Positions 7,534 to 16,093 are shown, counted from the first letter of the stretch. The stretch is DNA of 64,000 nucleotides from Streptomyces brevispora (GCF_007829885.1 NZ_VIWW01000001.1:5456001-5520000); one strand, 5' to 3'. Numbers and translations: made by a program. The notes: generated from the letters alone by a model not told the origin.

Positions 7534-8979
7534 CGCGCGCACGGGTTTCTCCGTGGTCACCACCGCGAGATGGTCCGGTGTGGAGTCCGGGTCCGTAAGC
7601 CGGTTCAGCCGCGCCGGTACGTCGAAGCCGACCAGCACCACCACGATCACCGTGCCCGCGAACGTCAGCACCGCCAGCGCCTGCCCCAGGTCCATGCCGG
7701 AGGCGAGATGCGCGCCGAGGACCGGGGCGACGGCCCCGCCGAGGGCGCCCACGTTGTACGTGAAGCCGAGCGCGGCGCCCCGGCTCGCCGTCGGGAAGTG
7801 CCCGCCGATGTAGCGCGGCAGCAGCCCGGAGATGCCGAAGCTCGTCGCCTGGAGGAGGAAGAGCAGGATGCCGAGCAGCAGCAGATTGTTCTGCACGGCG
7901 AACACCGGATAGACGAAGGCGAGCGACGCCAGCAGCGTCAGCGCGTACGCCTTCTTCGCCCCGATCCGGTCGCCGAGGAAGCCCGCCGCCCAGCAGCCGG
8001 CCATGGTGCCGAAACCGGCGAAGTACAGGACATCGGTGACCTGGTCCGTGGAGTAGCCCAGTTCGGTCTTCAGATACGTCGGCAGCAGGGCCTGGATCGG
8101 CCACGAGTACAGGAACGCGAAGAACAACGTCACGATCATCGACAGATACAGCGCCCAGCCGCGCTTCCCGCCCAGCTGCACGGCGAACGCGGCGAGCGAG
8201 AGGCCGGCGAGCACCGAGAGCACCGGCACCATCCCGGCGCCGCCGGGCGTGAAGACGAGGAACAGCGAGACCGTGGCGACGACGACCAGGACCGTGTTGA
8301 CGGTGGCCCGGCCGCGGGTGACGAACAGCGGCCGGAACGGATTGGGCTTGGCGCCCTTGTCCGCGACGGACTCCGTCCACTCCTCCGCCTCCGGCAGCGC
8401 CCGCCGCATCCACAGCGCGATGGCGATCGGGATGAGGCCCAGATAGAACATCCAGCGCCAGCCGAGCGAGGGCACCACCCAGTTGTAGACCTGGGCGGCG
8501 AGCACCGAACCGACCGAGAAACCCGAGATCAGGAAGCCGCTGGCCCGGCTGCGCAGTGCGGCGGGCCAGCTCTCCATGACGTACGTGGCACTGGCGCTGT
8601 ACTCACCGGCCATGCCCATGCCGATGGCCAGCCGGGCGGCGAACAGACTGTGGTAGTTCCAGGCGAACCCGCAGGCGAAGGTACCCACCGAGTACAGCAG
8701 GATGCTCAGCACCATGGAGAGCTTGCGGCCGTACCGGTCGCCGAGCGCGCCGAGCACCGCTCCGCCGAGCCAGCGGGTGATGAACGCACCGGAGATCAGG
8801 CTGGCCGCCTGCACCGTGCTCAGGCCGAACTCGTCACTGATCTCGGTCAGCACGAGGGTGATCAGCACGAAGTCGAAGCCGTCGAGGACATAGCCGATCC
8901 AGGCGGCGAGGAACGACTTCCACTGGGTGCGGCTGACCTGGCGGTACCAGGGGGGCGTGGGGGGTGGGGTGGTCTGCAC
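7525..8979 (-). CDS. nanT: Sialic acid (N-acetylneuraminate) MFS transporter
   Basis: A 484-residue membrane permease of the sugar/proton symporter class. It follows E. coli NanT closely from the start: PWYRQVSRTQWKSF, IGYVLDGFDFVLITLVLTE, VQAASLISGAFITRW and GDRYGRKLSM, later YSWPIQALLPTYLKTELGY and GFTYNVGALGGAVAP. NanT has 14 predicted helices, more than the usual 12, and the length here agrees. Start is GTG 8979 with GGAG upstream. It is the last gene of the nanA-nanK-nanE-nanT operon, 64 nt after nanE. It imports sialic acid through the cytoplasmic membrane. Assignment rests on strong remembered similarity and operon context. Confidence 0.9.
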   Translation of the reverse strand: MQTTPPPTPPWYRQVSRTQWKSFLAAWIGYVLDGFDFVLITLVLTEISDEFGLSTVQAASLISGAFITRWLGGAVLGALGDRYGRKLSMVLSILLYSVGTFACGFAWNYHSLFAARLAIGMGMAGEYSASATYVMESWPAALRSRASGFLISGFSVGSVLAAQVYNWVVPSLGWRWMFYLGLIPIAIALWMRRALPEAEEWTESVADKGAKPNPFRPLFVTRGRATVNTVLVVVATVSLFLVFTPGGAGMVPVLSVLAGLSLAAFAVQLGGKRGWALYLSMIVTLFFAFLYSWPIQALLPTYLKTELGYSTDQVTDVLYFAGFGTMAGCWAAGFLGDRIGAKKAYALTLLASLAFVYPVFAVQNNLLLLGILLFLLQATSFGISGLLPRYIGGHFPTASRGAALGFTYNVGALGGAVAPVLGAHLASGMDLGQALAVLTFAGTVIVVVLVGFDVPARLNRLTDPDSTPDHLAVVTTEKPVRADR

Positions 8980-9043
8980 GGTGACTCCAGGATGCGGGGC
9001 GGCGCTCGCCGTTGAACAGCCGCCCCGCGAGGTGGGGGGAAGG

Positions 9044-9724
9044 TCAGGGCCGGGCGATGCCCGCGACGAAGCGTGCGGTCAGGGCCGTGGGGGCGGTGAT
9101 GGCGGTGCCGACGACGACGCTGTGCGCGCCGCGTCGCAGGGCCTCGGCCGCATCCTCGGGGGTGTTGATACGGCCTTCGGCGACGACCGGGATGTCGATC
9201 GAGGCACGGAGCGCGGCGACCAGGGCGAGATCGGGGCCGGTCTGCTTCGGTGTGCCGGGAACGTAGCCGGACAGCGTTGTGGAGACGAAGTCCGCCCCCA
9301 GCCGGGCCGCCTCGACACCCTCCTCCAGGGTGGAGACATCGGCCATGACCAGGGCGCCGGCCGCGTGGACCGCCTCGACGAGCTCGGCGAACGTCGAGCC
9401 GTCGGGGCGCGGGCGGTCGGTGGCGTCGGCGGCGACAACGGCCGCACCCGCCTCGGCCACCGCCAGGGCGTGCCGGACGGTCGGCGTGATGTACACCCCG
9501 ATGTCCCCGTCCTTCCACAGACCGATGACCGGCAGGTCGACGGCCTCGACGATCGCGGCGACGACCGCCGGCTCATTGGCCCGGATCGCGGCGCCGCCAC
9601 CGGCGACCGCCGACTGCGCGAGGCGCACCAGGGTGGTGGTCTCCCGCATCGGGTCGCCGGGCGGCGCCTGGCAGGACACGATCAGCTTGCCCTGAAGGGC
9701 GGCGGCCAGTTTCTGCGCGGTCAT
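9044..9724 (-). CDS. nanE: N-acetylmannosamine-6-phosphate 2-epimerase
   Basis: A 226-residue TIM-barrel epimerase converting ManNAc-6-P to GlcNAc-6-P. Family blocks: KLIVSCQAPPGDPM near the start, GLWKDGDIGVYITPT (catalytic lysine region), VVAADATDRPRP, MADVSTLEEG, TTLSGY, VVAEGRINTPEDAAEA and VVGTAITAP. The start ATG overlaps the nanK stop as ATGA, showing translational coupling. Its product feeds amino-sugar catabolism (NagA/NagB, not in this window). Confidence 0.92.
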   Translation of the reverse strand: MTAQKLAAALQGKLIVSCQAPPGDPMRETTTLVRLAQSAVAGGGAAIRANEPAVVAAIVEAVDLPVIGLWKDGDIGVYITPTVRHALAVAEAGAAVVAADATDRPRPDGSTFAELVEAVHAAGALVMADVSTLEEGVEAARLGADFVSTTLSGYVPGTPKQTGPDLALVAALRASIDIPVVAEGRINTPEDAAEALRRGAHSVVVGTAITAPTALTARFVAGIARP

Positions 9725-10692
9725 CGGAGAGCTCCCGGGTGGTGGAGGGGAAGGGTGGTGGTCAGGGCGGCCGCTCCGAGAACGGCCGCGTCGTGGCCGA
9801 GGAGCGGGGCTCGGGGTACGAGCCCGCGCAGCGGCCCCATCAGCTCCGAGGCGAAGGCGGCCCGCAGGGCATCCTCGTACAGGGGGCCGATGCGCGGCAC
9901 CCCGCCGCCGACGACGACCCGGTCGGGGCCGAACGCGTTGGCGAGCCCGCCGAGCACCTGGCCGGCGGCGGCCGCGCCGGTGGTGATGGCGGACACGGCG
10001 TCGGCGTCGCCCTGCGCGGCCCGCACGGCAACGGTCTCCAGCCGGTCCACCGGGGCGCCGGTCAGCCGCTCGTAGTGGGCGGCGATACCGGGCCCGGAGG
10101 CGATGACCTCCAGGTGGCCGGTGGCCCCGCAGGTGCAGGGCAGTCCGGCCGCCTCGGGGCTGGGCAGATGGCCGAGGTGCCCGGCGATGCCGGACGCGCC
10201 GTGCAGCATCCTGCCGTCGACGGCGATCGCGCCGCCGACCCCCGTGCCGATGGCGGCGAAGAGCAGCGAGCCGCTGCCCGCCGGGTGCGGCCGGGCCCGG
10301 AGCGCCGCGAGTTCCGGCCCGGCCGTGGCGCGCACGTCGTTGTCGCAGGCCACCGGGTACCCGGTACGGTCCGCGAGGCCGGCGCCCAGAGCGGTGCCCG
10401 CCCATCCGCGGATGGAGTCCGTGGCGCTGGTGACCATGCCGGTACGGGGATCGATCACCCCGGCCGCCGCGATGCCGAGTGCCGCGGCGGTCCGGCCGGG
10501 ATCGACCTCGGCCGCGGCGGCGGCGAGTGCGTCGAGCACCGCCGTCGCACCGTCGCGGGCCGGGGTGGGGCGGCTGTGCCGGACCAGGACCGTGCCGTCG
10601 GCGTCGAGGAGCGCGGCGGCGATCTTCGTACCGCCGAGGTCGAGGCCGACGACCGGCCGCCCCTCCGTCGCTGTCCGAGCTGCCGAGGTCAT
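9721..10692 (-). CDS. nanK: N-acetylmannosamine kinase, ROK family
   Basis: A 323-residue ROK sugar kinase that would phosphorylate ManNAc. The ATP loop is GLDLGGTKIAAALLD; the catalytic aspartate is in CDNDVRA; a zinc-type motif reads CTCGATGHLE, with His in place of the usual third Cys, a variant I have seen in actinobacterial ROK kinases. GTGVGGAI and a C-terminal GGG block complete the fold. The start overlaps the nanA stop by ATGA and its stop overlaps the nanE start the same way. Being between an aldolase and a NanE makes ManNAc the likely substrate; glucokinase activity is the alternative. Confidence 0.87.
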   Translation of the reverse strand: MTSAARTATEGRPVVGLDLGGTKIAAALLDADGTVLVRHSRPTPARDGATAVLDALAAAAAEVDPGRTAAALGIAAAGVIDPRTGMVTSATDSIRGWAGTALGAGLADRTGYPVACDNDVRATAGPELAALRARPHPAGSGSLLFAAIGTGVGGAIAVDGRMLHGASGIAGHLGHLPSPEAAGLPCTCGATGHLEVIASGPGIAAHYERLTGAPVDRLETVAVRAAQGDADAVSAITTGAAAAGQVLGGLANAFGPDRVVVGGGVPRIGPLYEDALRAAFASELMGPLRGLVPRAPLLGHDAAVLGAAALTTTLPLHHPGALR

Positions 10693-11648
10693 CGGACCGG
10701 CGGCAGACCGGCGGCGCGCAGCAGTCCGGAGACCAGCGCGACGGACTCGGCGGACAGCTGGATCTGCGGGAACGCGGTGTCGCCGCACTCGATGATGCCC
10801 AGCAGCCGGAGCGCCGACTTGAACGAGCCGAGCGCCGAGGAGCTGCGGCCCATGTCCGCCTCGGGGCCGACGTCGACCATGGCGAACAGCTCGATGAGCC
10901 GTTCCTGCTCCTTCGCGGCCAGCGCCCAGTTCCCGGCCCGCGCGGCCTCGTAGAGCCGGACGTAGCCGGACGGGTCCACGTTGCCGATACCGGGGACGAC
11001 GCCGTCGGCGCCGGCCAGCAGGGCCGCGTCCACGGTCAGTTCGGAGCCGGTGAGGATGCTGAAATCCGGCACCGGACCGTGCGCGCGGCCCTCGCGGCCA
11101 CCCAGCTCGACGATGAGCCGGCGCAACCCGCCCTCGTCGCCGCTGCTGTCCTTCAGCCCCGCCAGGGTGCCGTCCTCGGCGAGTTCGCGGACCAGCGCGG
11201 CGGACAGCTTGCTGTGCACGGCGACCGGGATGTCGTACGCGAACAGCGGCAGGTCCACCTCGGCGCGCAGCCGGCGGAAGTGCCCGGCGATCTCCTTGCC
11301 GTGGGTGCGGGTGTAGAACGGCGCGGTCGCGACCAGGGCGTCCGCGCCCAGCTGCGCGGCGGACCTGGCGTGCTCGACGACCCGGGCCGTGGTGGTGTCG
11401 ATGACCCCGGCCAGCACCGGGACCCGGCCGTCGGTCGCGTTGACCACGGTCTCCAGGACGGTGGCCCGCTGCTCGTCGGTGAGGTAGGCGACCTCGCTGG
11501 TGGACCCGAGCGCGAAGAGCCCGTGCACGCCACCGCCGATGAGGTGCTCGACGAGCCGGACGAGGGACGTGGTGTCGATCTCCCCGCGGGAGTCGAGCGG
11601 GGTGCAGACCGGCGGGACTACGCCGTGCAGCGGTGCGGTCAGAGACAT
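10689..11648 (-). CDS. nanA: N-acetylneuraminate lyase-like aldolase (DHDPS superfamily), copy 1
   Basis: A 319-residue class I aldolase expected to split sialic acid into ManNAc and pyruvate. Schiff-base Lys166 (LAGLKDSSGD) and Tyr138 (FAYDIPV) are present; the pyruvate loop reads GSTSE. It is first in the operon ahead of nanK, nanE and nanT, which points to sialic acid rather than lysine synthesis. It is a clear paralogue of the aldolase at 22837-23772: they share PFYTRTH, AYDxPVxVHSKL, GxKDSSGD and GNVDPxGYVRL. A palindromic operator lies 66 nt upstream of the start, between it and the divergent GntR gene. Confidence 0.82.
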   Translation of the reverse strand: MSLTAPLHGVVPPVCTPLDSRGEIDTTSLVRLVEHLIGGGVHGLFALGSTSEVAYLTDEQRATVLETVVNATDGRVPVLAGVIDTTTARVVEHARSAAQLGADALVATAPFYTRTHGKEIAGHFRRLRAEVDLPLFAYDIPVAVHSKLSAALVRELAEDGTLAGLKDSSGDEGGLRRLIVELGGREGRAHGPVPDFSILTGSELTVDAALLAGADGVVPGIGNVDPSGYVRLYEAARAGNWALAAKEQERLIELFAMVDVGPEADMGRSSSALGSFKSALRLLGIIECGDTAFPQIQLSAESVALVSGLLRAAGLPPVR

Positions 11649-11713
11649 GGTGGGGGCTCCAGCTGATCGGGGTACCGATCCGGGGCCGGTCGGGCTACGC
11701 GGATCGAGACGTG

Positions 11714-11735
11714 AGACGTAAGATGTCCTATGTCT
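11714..11735. promoter_or_regulatory. Palindromic operator candidate between nanA and the GntR gene
   Basis: A 22-bp interrupted palindrome: outer arms AGAC and GTCT, with matching TA and GA/TC pairs inward. It includes AGATGTC, also found in the palindrome at 16094-16120. It sits in the 151-nt divergent region between nanA and the GntR/FadR regulator, as expected for an auto-regulated repressor site. No experiment supports it. Confidence 0.5.
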
Positions 11736-11799
11736 GGCCTTACCTTAAACAGATGCTCCTGTGACCGGTCAAGGGGCAACGGCACCTCAGGAGGACGTT

Positions 11800-12495
11800 G
11801 TGGCGCGGCCCACCATGGCTCAGGACATCGAGCGCAGGATCAAGGAACTGATCCTGGAACGCCGGCTCGCTCCGGGCGACGCACTGCCCACCGAGGCGGA
11901 GCTGATGGAGCTCTTCGAGGCCGGGCGGGTGTCGGTGCGCGAGGCGCTCAAGTCGCTCCAGGCGGTCAACGTCGTCGAGATCCGGCGCGGATTCGGCACC
12001 TTCGTGGGCTCGCTCTCCCTGTCACCGTTCGCCGAGGGCCTCGCCTTCCGCGCGGCGGTCCGCCACCGCCAGGGCGAGCCGGGCCTCGCCGAGCTGATGA
12101 AGGTGCGCGAGGCCCTGGAGGCCGGACTGGTGGGCGCCGTCGCGGCCGGGGTCCCGGACGAGGACCTCGAAGTGCTGCGCGCGCTGGTGGCGAAGATGGA
12201 GGAGGAGGCGGGCACCGGCCGGGTCGCGCGCGGCACCGACCGGGCGTTCCACCTCGCGCTGTACGCCTCGCTCGACAACCACCTGCTCAGCGAGGTGCTC
12301 GACGCCTTCTGGGCGGCGATGGACCGGGTGCGCGAGGACCTCGACGACGGTCACCAGGACCCGTGGGTCACCTGCGCCCAGCACCGCGAGATCGTCGCGG
12401 CGGTGGCGGCGGCCGACGGCGTGCGCGCGGTGAAGGCGATGCGCACCCACTTCGACGGCATCCGCATCCGCCTGGAACCGTCACCGGTTCTGTAG
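11800..12495 (+). CDS. GntR/FadR-subfamily regulator of the nan operon
   Basis: A 231-residue regulator. The N-terminal winged helix reads DIERRIKELILERRLAPGDALPTEAELMELFEAGRVSVREALKSLQ and ends RRGFGTFVG, cited here by its landmarks at about residues 8-70. The rest is an FCD/FadR all-helical ligand domain with TDRAFHLALY and QHREIVAAV, the usual metal and ligand histidines. GTG 11800 was chosen because AGGAGG lies 5 nt upstream; GTG 11761 lacks a site. It is divergent from nanA, so it most likely represses the nan genes, sensing a sialic acid intermediate. It is related to but distinct from the regulator at 16237-16968. Confidence 0.85.
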   Translation: MARPTMAQDIERRIKELILERRLAPGDALPTEAELMELFEAGRVSVREALKSLQAVNVVEIRRGFGTFVGSLSLSPFAEGLAFRAAVRHRQGEPGLAELMKVREALEAGLVGAVAAGVPDEDLEVLRALVAKMEEEAGTGRVARGTDRAFHLALYASLDNHLLSEVLDAFWAAMDRVREDLDDGHQDPWVTCAQHREIVAAVAAADGVRAVKAMRTHFDGIRIRLEPSPVL

Positions 12496-13080
12496 CCGTC
12501 ACTGGTTTCGTAGCCGTAGTCCCGGTCCGGCGCCTGGTGTGGCCGTTCCTTGCCGTTCCTGGCTGTTTCTCGCCGTCCTCCGCCGTCCTCCGCCGTCCTC
12601 CGCCGTCCTCCGCCGTCCTCCGCCGTCCCCCGCCGTCCTGGATCCGCCCCGGTGATCGCGGTGACGGCCATGCGGACCGCGCGGTCGGTCACGGCCACGT
12701 GGTCGTCGCCGGCCTCCAGCGCCGTGGTGGCCGCGTTGACGATCCCCTGGAGGAGCAGCGCCGTGCGGCGGGGGTCCTCGCCCAGTTCGGTGAGGGCGCC
12801 GATCAGCGGGGTGAGCAGCTCCCGGTGGGCCTGCGCCGCGCTCTCCCGTACCACCGCCGCATCCCGGACCCGGGCCAGTGTCTGGGCGATCCGGTGCTCC
12901 CCGCTGCGCACCAGGTCCAGCTGCGACGACACATAGGCGGCGATCTTCTCCTCGGGCGTGCCGGCCGCCGACATGCCGGCCCGGATGGCGTCCGTCCACC
13001 GCGGCATCGCGTCCTCGACGACCGCGGCGAGCAGCTCGGGACGTCCGGGGAAGTACTTGTACACGCTGTTGCGGGCGAGA
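12351..13080 (-). pseudogene. TetR-family regulator lacking its N-terminus
   Basis: The frame opens without a start at about 13080 with LARNSVYKYFPGRPELLAAV, which is the second half of a TetR helix-turn-helix. It runs through a TetR ligand-binding domain (VVEDAMPRWTDAIRAG to AVTDRAVRMAV). The first about 30-40 residues, including helices 1 and 2, are missing because the sequence changes at 13080/13081 into a permease fragment on the other strand. The 3' end runs through the decamer repeat to a stop at 12351, overlapping the GntR gene by 145 nt, so the natural C-terminus is probably also lost. It should not bind DNA. Confidence 0.75.
12541..12640. repeat. Tandem decamer repeat (CGCCGTCCTC), ten copies, seven near-perfect
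   Basis: Positions 12571-12640 hold seven head-to-tail copies of CGCCGTCCTC: five exact, one CGCCGTCCCC and one CGCCGTCCTG. Three degenerate copies precede them (12541-12570). The period is 10 bp, so it is not a codon multiple. Read on the minus strand it lies in the C-terminal extension of the broken TetR gene, where each copy gained or lost would change the frame. This is typical slipped-strand sequence. Confidence 0.85.
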
Positions 13081-13624
13081 CGGCACCCCCGCGTCCGCGA
13101 ACACCGCGATCCCGAGCCAGTACAGCGCCCTCGCCCTGCGCACCCCGCCGACCGGGATCTCCACGGCCGCCCTCGACGCGCGCCACGCCACCACCGCCCT
13201 CACCAAGGAGAAGGCGTACGAGGCGGCCCCCGGCTACACCGGCGAGCGCGTCACCATGAACTCGGTCCAGGTCTTCCTCTACCTGATCGCACCGCTCGTC
13301 GTGGGTGCTTTCTTCGCCGTGTGGACCGTGCAGCGGCAGCCCGAACTCGCCCTGCTGCGGGCCCTGGGCGCCTCCCGCCGACGGCTGCTCGGGCACACCG
13401 TGTTCCAGGCGGCCCTGGTCGTCGTTCTCGGCACCGCGGCCGGTGCCGTGCTCGCCGGGGCGGTCGGACTGCTCGTCGGTGAACAGGTGCCGTTCAGCCT
13501 GCCCGCCGCCACCCTCGCCGGCACTATGTTCACCGTCGCGGCCGTGGGCCTCGCGGGCACCGCCCTGACCCTGCGCCGGGTCACCCAAGCCGACCCGCTG
13601 ACCATGCTGGGAGCCAACCGATGA
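13081..13624 (+). pseudogene. FtsX-type ABC permease, C-terminal fragment
   Basis: An open frame without a start that preserves the last about 180 residues of a MacB/FtsX-like exporter permease. It has a periplasmic segment, then three membrane spans (VQVFLYLIAPLVVGAFFAVW, AALVVVLGTAAGAVLAGAVG and a last one near VAAVGLAGTALTL), with the ERR-like loop VQRQPELALLRALGAS between the first two. It ends ADPLTMLGANR and its stop overlaps the ATPase start (ATGA). The 5' part is replaced at 13080/13081 by the TetR fragment. The intact arrangement was probably TetR divergent from permease-ATPase, collapsed by one deletion that took both 5' ends and the promoter. Confidence 0.75.
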
Positions 13625-14313
13625 GCCTCGAACTGAGCGATGTCACCGTGGCGTTCGGCAGCGCCGACGCCCGCACCACCGTCTTCGACAGCCTGGGCGT
13701 CACCTTCGAAGCCGGGCGGATGACGGCACTCGTCGGCCCGTCGGGCTCCGGCAAGTCCACCCTGCTCGCCGTCGCGGGCGCACTGCTGCGGCCCACCGCC
13801 GGGCAGGTCCTGCTGGACGGCCAGGACCTTGCCGTGCTCTCCGAGGCCCAGCGAGCCCGGGTGCGGCGGGAACGGATCGGCTACATGTTCCAGAGCGGCA
13901 ATCTGTTCTCCGGCCTGGCCGCGTCCGACCAGCTGCTCGCCGCGGTCTCCCTGACTGGCCAACGCCCCCGCGCGCACCGTTGCCGTGCCGAGGAGGCCCT
14001 GACCCGGGTGGGGCTGGGGCACCGCCTGCGCCACCGCCCCGAGCAGCTCTCCGGCGGTGAACGCCAGCGGGTCGCCCTGGCCCGTGCGCTCTTCCTCTCC
14101 CCGAAGCTCCTGCTGATCGACGAGCCGACGGCGGCCGTGGACCGCTCGCAGGCGGGAGATCTGGCCGCGCTCCTCGCCGAACGCACCCATCAGGACGACT
14201 GCGTCACGGTGGTGGCCACGCACGACCCGGCCGTGGCGGAGGCGGCGGACCGGGTCGTGGACATGGCCGCCCTGACGGCCGGCGCGGCCCGGCCCGTGGC
14301 GCTCTTCTCCTGA
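13621..14313 (+). CDS. ABC transporter ATP-binding protein (exporter type)
   Basis: A 230-residue ATPase of the LolD/MacB class. It has Walker A GPSGSGKST, Q-loop YMFQSGNLF, signature LSGGERQRVALARAL, Walker B LLLIDEPTAAVD and the switch histidine in VVATHDPAV. All motifs are intact. Its only visible membrane partner is the beheaded permease immediately upstream, and the shared promoter was apparently deleted. The gene may therefore be unexpressed or orphaned although its frame is complete. Confidence 0.88.
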   Translation: MSLELSDVTVAFGSADARTTVFDSLGVTFEAGRMTALVGPSGSGKSTLLAVAGALLRPTAGQVLLDGQDLAVLSEAQRARVRRERIGYMFQSGNLFSGLAASDQLLAAVSLTGQRPRAHRCRAEEALTRVGLGHRLRHRPEQLSGGERQRVALARALFLSPKLLLIDEPTAAVDRSQAGDLAALLAERTHQDDCVTVVATHDPAVAEAADRVVDMAALTAGAARPVALFS

Positions 14314-14692
14314 CCTTCGATCAAGATCAGGATGGTTGGAAGACCACGAGATGGGTCAGTTTTGATCCGCCGTCAGAGGGTCACGATTCGCCCGTCACCG
14401 ACACAAGCCGCACTTCCGGGTCCCCGGTCCCGAGATGCCCGATGCCACGCAGGTCCCGCGTGAAGCTCTCCTCCAGCGAGACCGTGTCCGGGTCGAGCCT
14501 GAGGTGGACAAGGACCGTCTCGGCCTTCTCCGAGCGTGGTCCTCTCTCCGACGTTGCCGGGGGCCGGTGCCGGACCTTTGATCCGAAGGCAGCTCATCTG
14601 CTGGATCGACGCGGAACCCGGCATCGGGGAGCAGTCATCTCTGCCGAGTTCCGGCAATGAGTTGGAGCGGCGCGCGTGACAAGCTCTGGGGT
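14314..14692. other. Gene-poor stretch holding one remnant
   Basis: Between the ABC ATPase and a membrane-protein gene I find only the DUF5655-like tail (separate entry). An imperfect TCCTGA/TCAGGA pair straddles the ATPase stop. Short open frames on both strands lack ribosome sites. Confidence 0.4.
14381..14560 (-). pseudogene. C-terminal remnant of a DUF5655-like protein
   Basis: Reading the minus strand to the TGA at 14381-14383 gives a peptide with LVHLRLDPDTVSLEESFTRD, then LRGIGHLGTGDPEVRLVS. This is the closing pattern of DUF5655 (predicted transport-type) proteins as I remember them. There is no start codon or remaining body upstream, so it is a degraded tail about 50-60 residues long. 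The right boundary is approximate. Confidence 0.45.
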
Positions 14693-15226
14693 ATGGAGTC
14701 GAGTTTCAAGTTGCACGGGGGCGCCGCGGCCGGGTCGAGTGCCGTACTGCTGTTGTTCGCCGCGCTCACTTGGCTGCCGGGGACCTTGCCGCTCACGGGC
14801 TCGAAGTGGCCGATGGTGGCGATCGCGGTGCTTCTCTTCCCGATCTGTATAGCTGCCGTGGTGCGCATGCTCCTGAGCGGGGCGGACCGGCACTCGATCT
14901 GGCTCGCCTTTCGATGTCTGCCTGGCAGAGGGCAGGCAGTGCTTGGGGCTCTGGCCGTCTCGGGCGTCGTGCTGTTGTTTTTCAGCACGGCCGGTTCGGG
15001 GAACCGGCAGGCGCCAGAGGTCAAGGACGGCCGATACTTCGTTTTCGAGGTGACTCCCGAAGCACGCGGCACGATTGAGGTCTCGTACAGCCAGTACGAG
15101 GCCGTCCTCGAGAACGAGCAGCGGTTCATGCTCGCGATCCCAAGCGCGCTCTTTGCCGGGGCCGCATATGTCGTCTTTGCGGCAGGGGAGTTGCGCCGGG
15201 CGGATGTTCGGTGCAGATCTTCGTAG
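14693..15226 (+). CDS. Small integral membrane protein of unknown function
   Basis: A 177-residue protein with four predicted membrane spans at about residues 10-30 (AVLLLFAALTWLPGTLPL), 39-60 (VAIAVLLFPICIAAVVRMLL), 80-100 (VLGALAVSGVVLLFFSTAG) and near the C-terminus (SALFAGAAYVVFAAGEL). A loop of about 50 residues (KDGRYFVFEVTPEARGTIEVSY) lies between spans 3 and 4, probably outside. Starts at ATG 14693 or ATG 14657 are both possible; neither has a strong ribosome site. Codon use is slightly less GC-biased than in its neighbours. I do not recognise the family. Confidence 0.6.
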   Translation: MESSFKLHGGAAAGSSAVLLLFAALTWLPGTLPLTGSKWPMVAIAVLLFPICIAAVVRMLLSGADRHSIWLAFRCLPGRGQAVLGALAVSGVVLLFFSTAGSGNRQAPEVKDGRYFVFEVTPEARGTIEVSYSQYEAVLENEQRFMLAIPSALFAGAAYVVFAAGELRRADVRCRSS

Positions 15227-15456
15227 CCGGTGCAGGTCTGACGATTCCAGATCGTGGCTGATCGCTTGTCACCCGTGCCGACACCGACGGTCACGCTTGG
15301 AGGCCCGCCCCGGCGGCAACGGTGCAATCGACGCGCCTGGTCGCAGCGCTTGTGAGGGTGGCGATCATGCGGTGCTGCCGGTCCTCGGCCGCCGTGCGCG
15401 ACCTGGACCCCCGCCGTCGCCGGCGGAAAGGATCGGCTGTCGGAGGGCGGTTGGAG
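15227..15456. other. Gap with no recognised feature
   Basis: No convincing frame, palindrome or repeat is visible. It separates the small membrane protein from a frameshifted gene. Confidence 0.35.
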
Positions 15457-15840
15457 ATGCGGACCAGAGTGTTTCGGCGGCCGGTGTACGTGTGGCTTCC
15501 CGTAGCCGGGGCGATGACGTCCTACGTCTGTGCGGTTTGACCGCAGGTCGGTGGGACGAGGAGCCGAAGGCGGCGTTCGCGGTCGCCCGGATCGCGATCT
15601 TCTTCTGGGCGCTCGGATGGGACTGGGCCATCCGAAGCACTGCCACCCACGTGTCCCTCACGAACTTTCTCGCGGCCGCAACGGCTGCCTGGACCGATGC
15701 CGACGCGATGGATGCGCACGATGGCCTGACCATCATCTTGAGAGACGGGCGCGAGAGGGGATCGGTCGCGTTCGGCAGTTCACTGCTGGGAGCCTTCACC
15801 GGCCACACGGCCCACGCCATCGACGGTCAGGCCCTGGGAC
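15457..15840 (+). pseudogene. Frameshifted, 3'-truncated membrane-protein gene
   Basis: ATG 15457, with GGAGGG upstream, opens MRTRVFRRPVYVWLPVAGAM and stops at 15540. In the next frame the text continues LTAGRWDEEPKAAFAVARIA, then IFFWALGWDWAIRSTATHVS and a conserved-looking tail (DAHDGLTIILRDGRERGSVA) to about 15820. A single frameshift near 15530 joins the two halves into one plausible protein with a membrane span. The similarity then ends where a minus-strand signal peptide begins. The family is not recognised. Confidence 0.5.
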
Positions 15841-15941
15841 GTGAGCGTGCCGGGGTGGGTGCGGCGGCCTGCGCGCTGCCGGTCGCGGTGACCACCAGCA
15901 TGGCGGGCGCTGAGCAGTGCGACAGGGACTGTTCGCTGCAT
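15841..15941 (-). pseudogene. 5' stump of a secreted-protein gene (signal peptide only)
   Basis: From ATG 15941 the minus strand reads MQRTVPVALLSA. After a one-base shift near 15905 it continues AMLVVTATGSAQAAAPTPAR. Together they make a textbook Sec signal peptide with an AQA cleavage site, ending at a stop beside the truncated plus-strand gene. The mature protein is gone. About 150 nt upstream, in the same orientation, lies a palindrome sharing a 13-bp core with the one in front of the sialic-acid ABC operon. A lost secreted sialidase would fit, but that identity is inference. Confidence 0.45.
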
Positions 15942-16093
15942 GGGCGATCTCTCTTCTCTCGGAAGGGAGGTGCTTCTCGAAGGGTGGGAGATGGGGGCGC
16001 CGGGATTGCGGGGTGTGCGGGGGCGGACCGGGCGGCACGGAGGTGCCTTCCGGGGAGCGGCCCGGAAGTGCCCGGGTGCACGGTGAAGCACCG

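Noticed and set aside
7525..8979. Aromatic-acid/proton symporter for the neighbouring CoA-transferase pathway
   Set aside because: The sequence follows NanT from its first residues, and the gene is in line with nanE, nanK and nanA.
10689..11648. Dihydrodipicolinate synthase of lysine synthesis
   Set aside because: Operon partners are ManNAc kinase, ManNAc-6-P epimerase and NanT, and no lysine genes are near.
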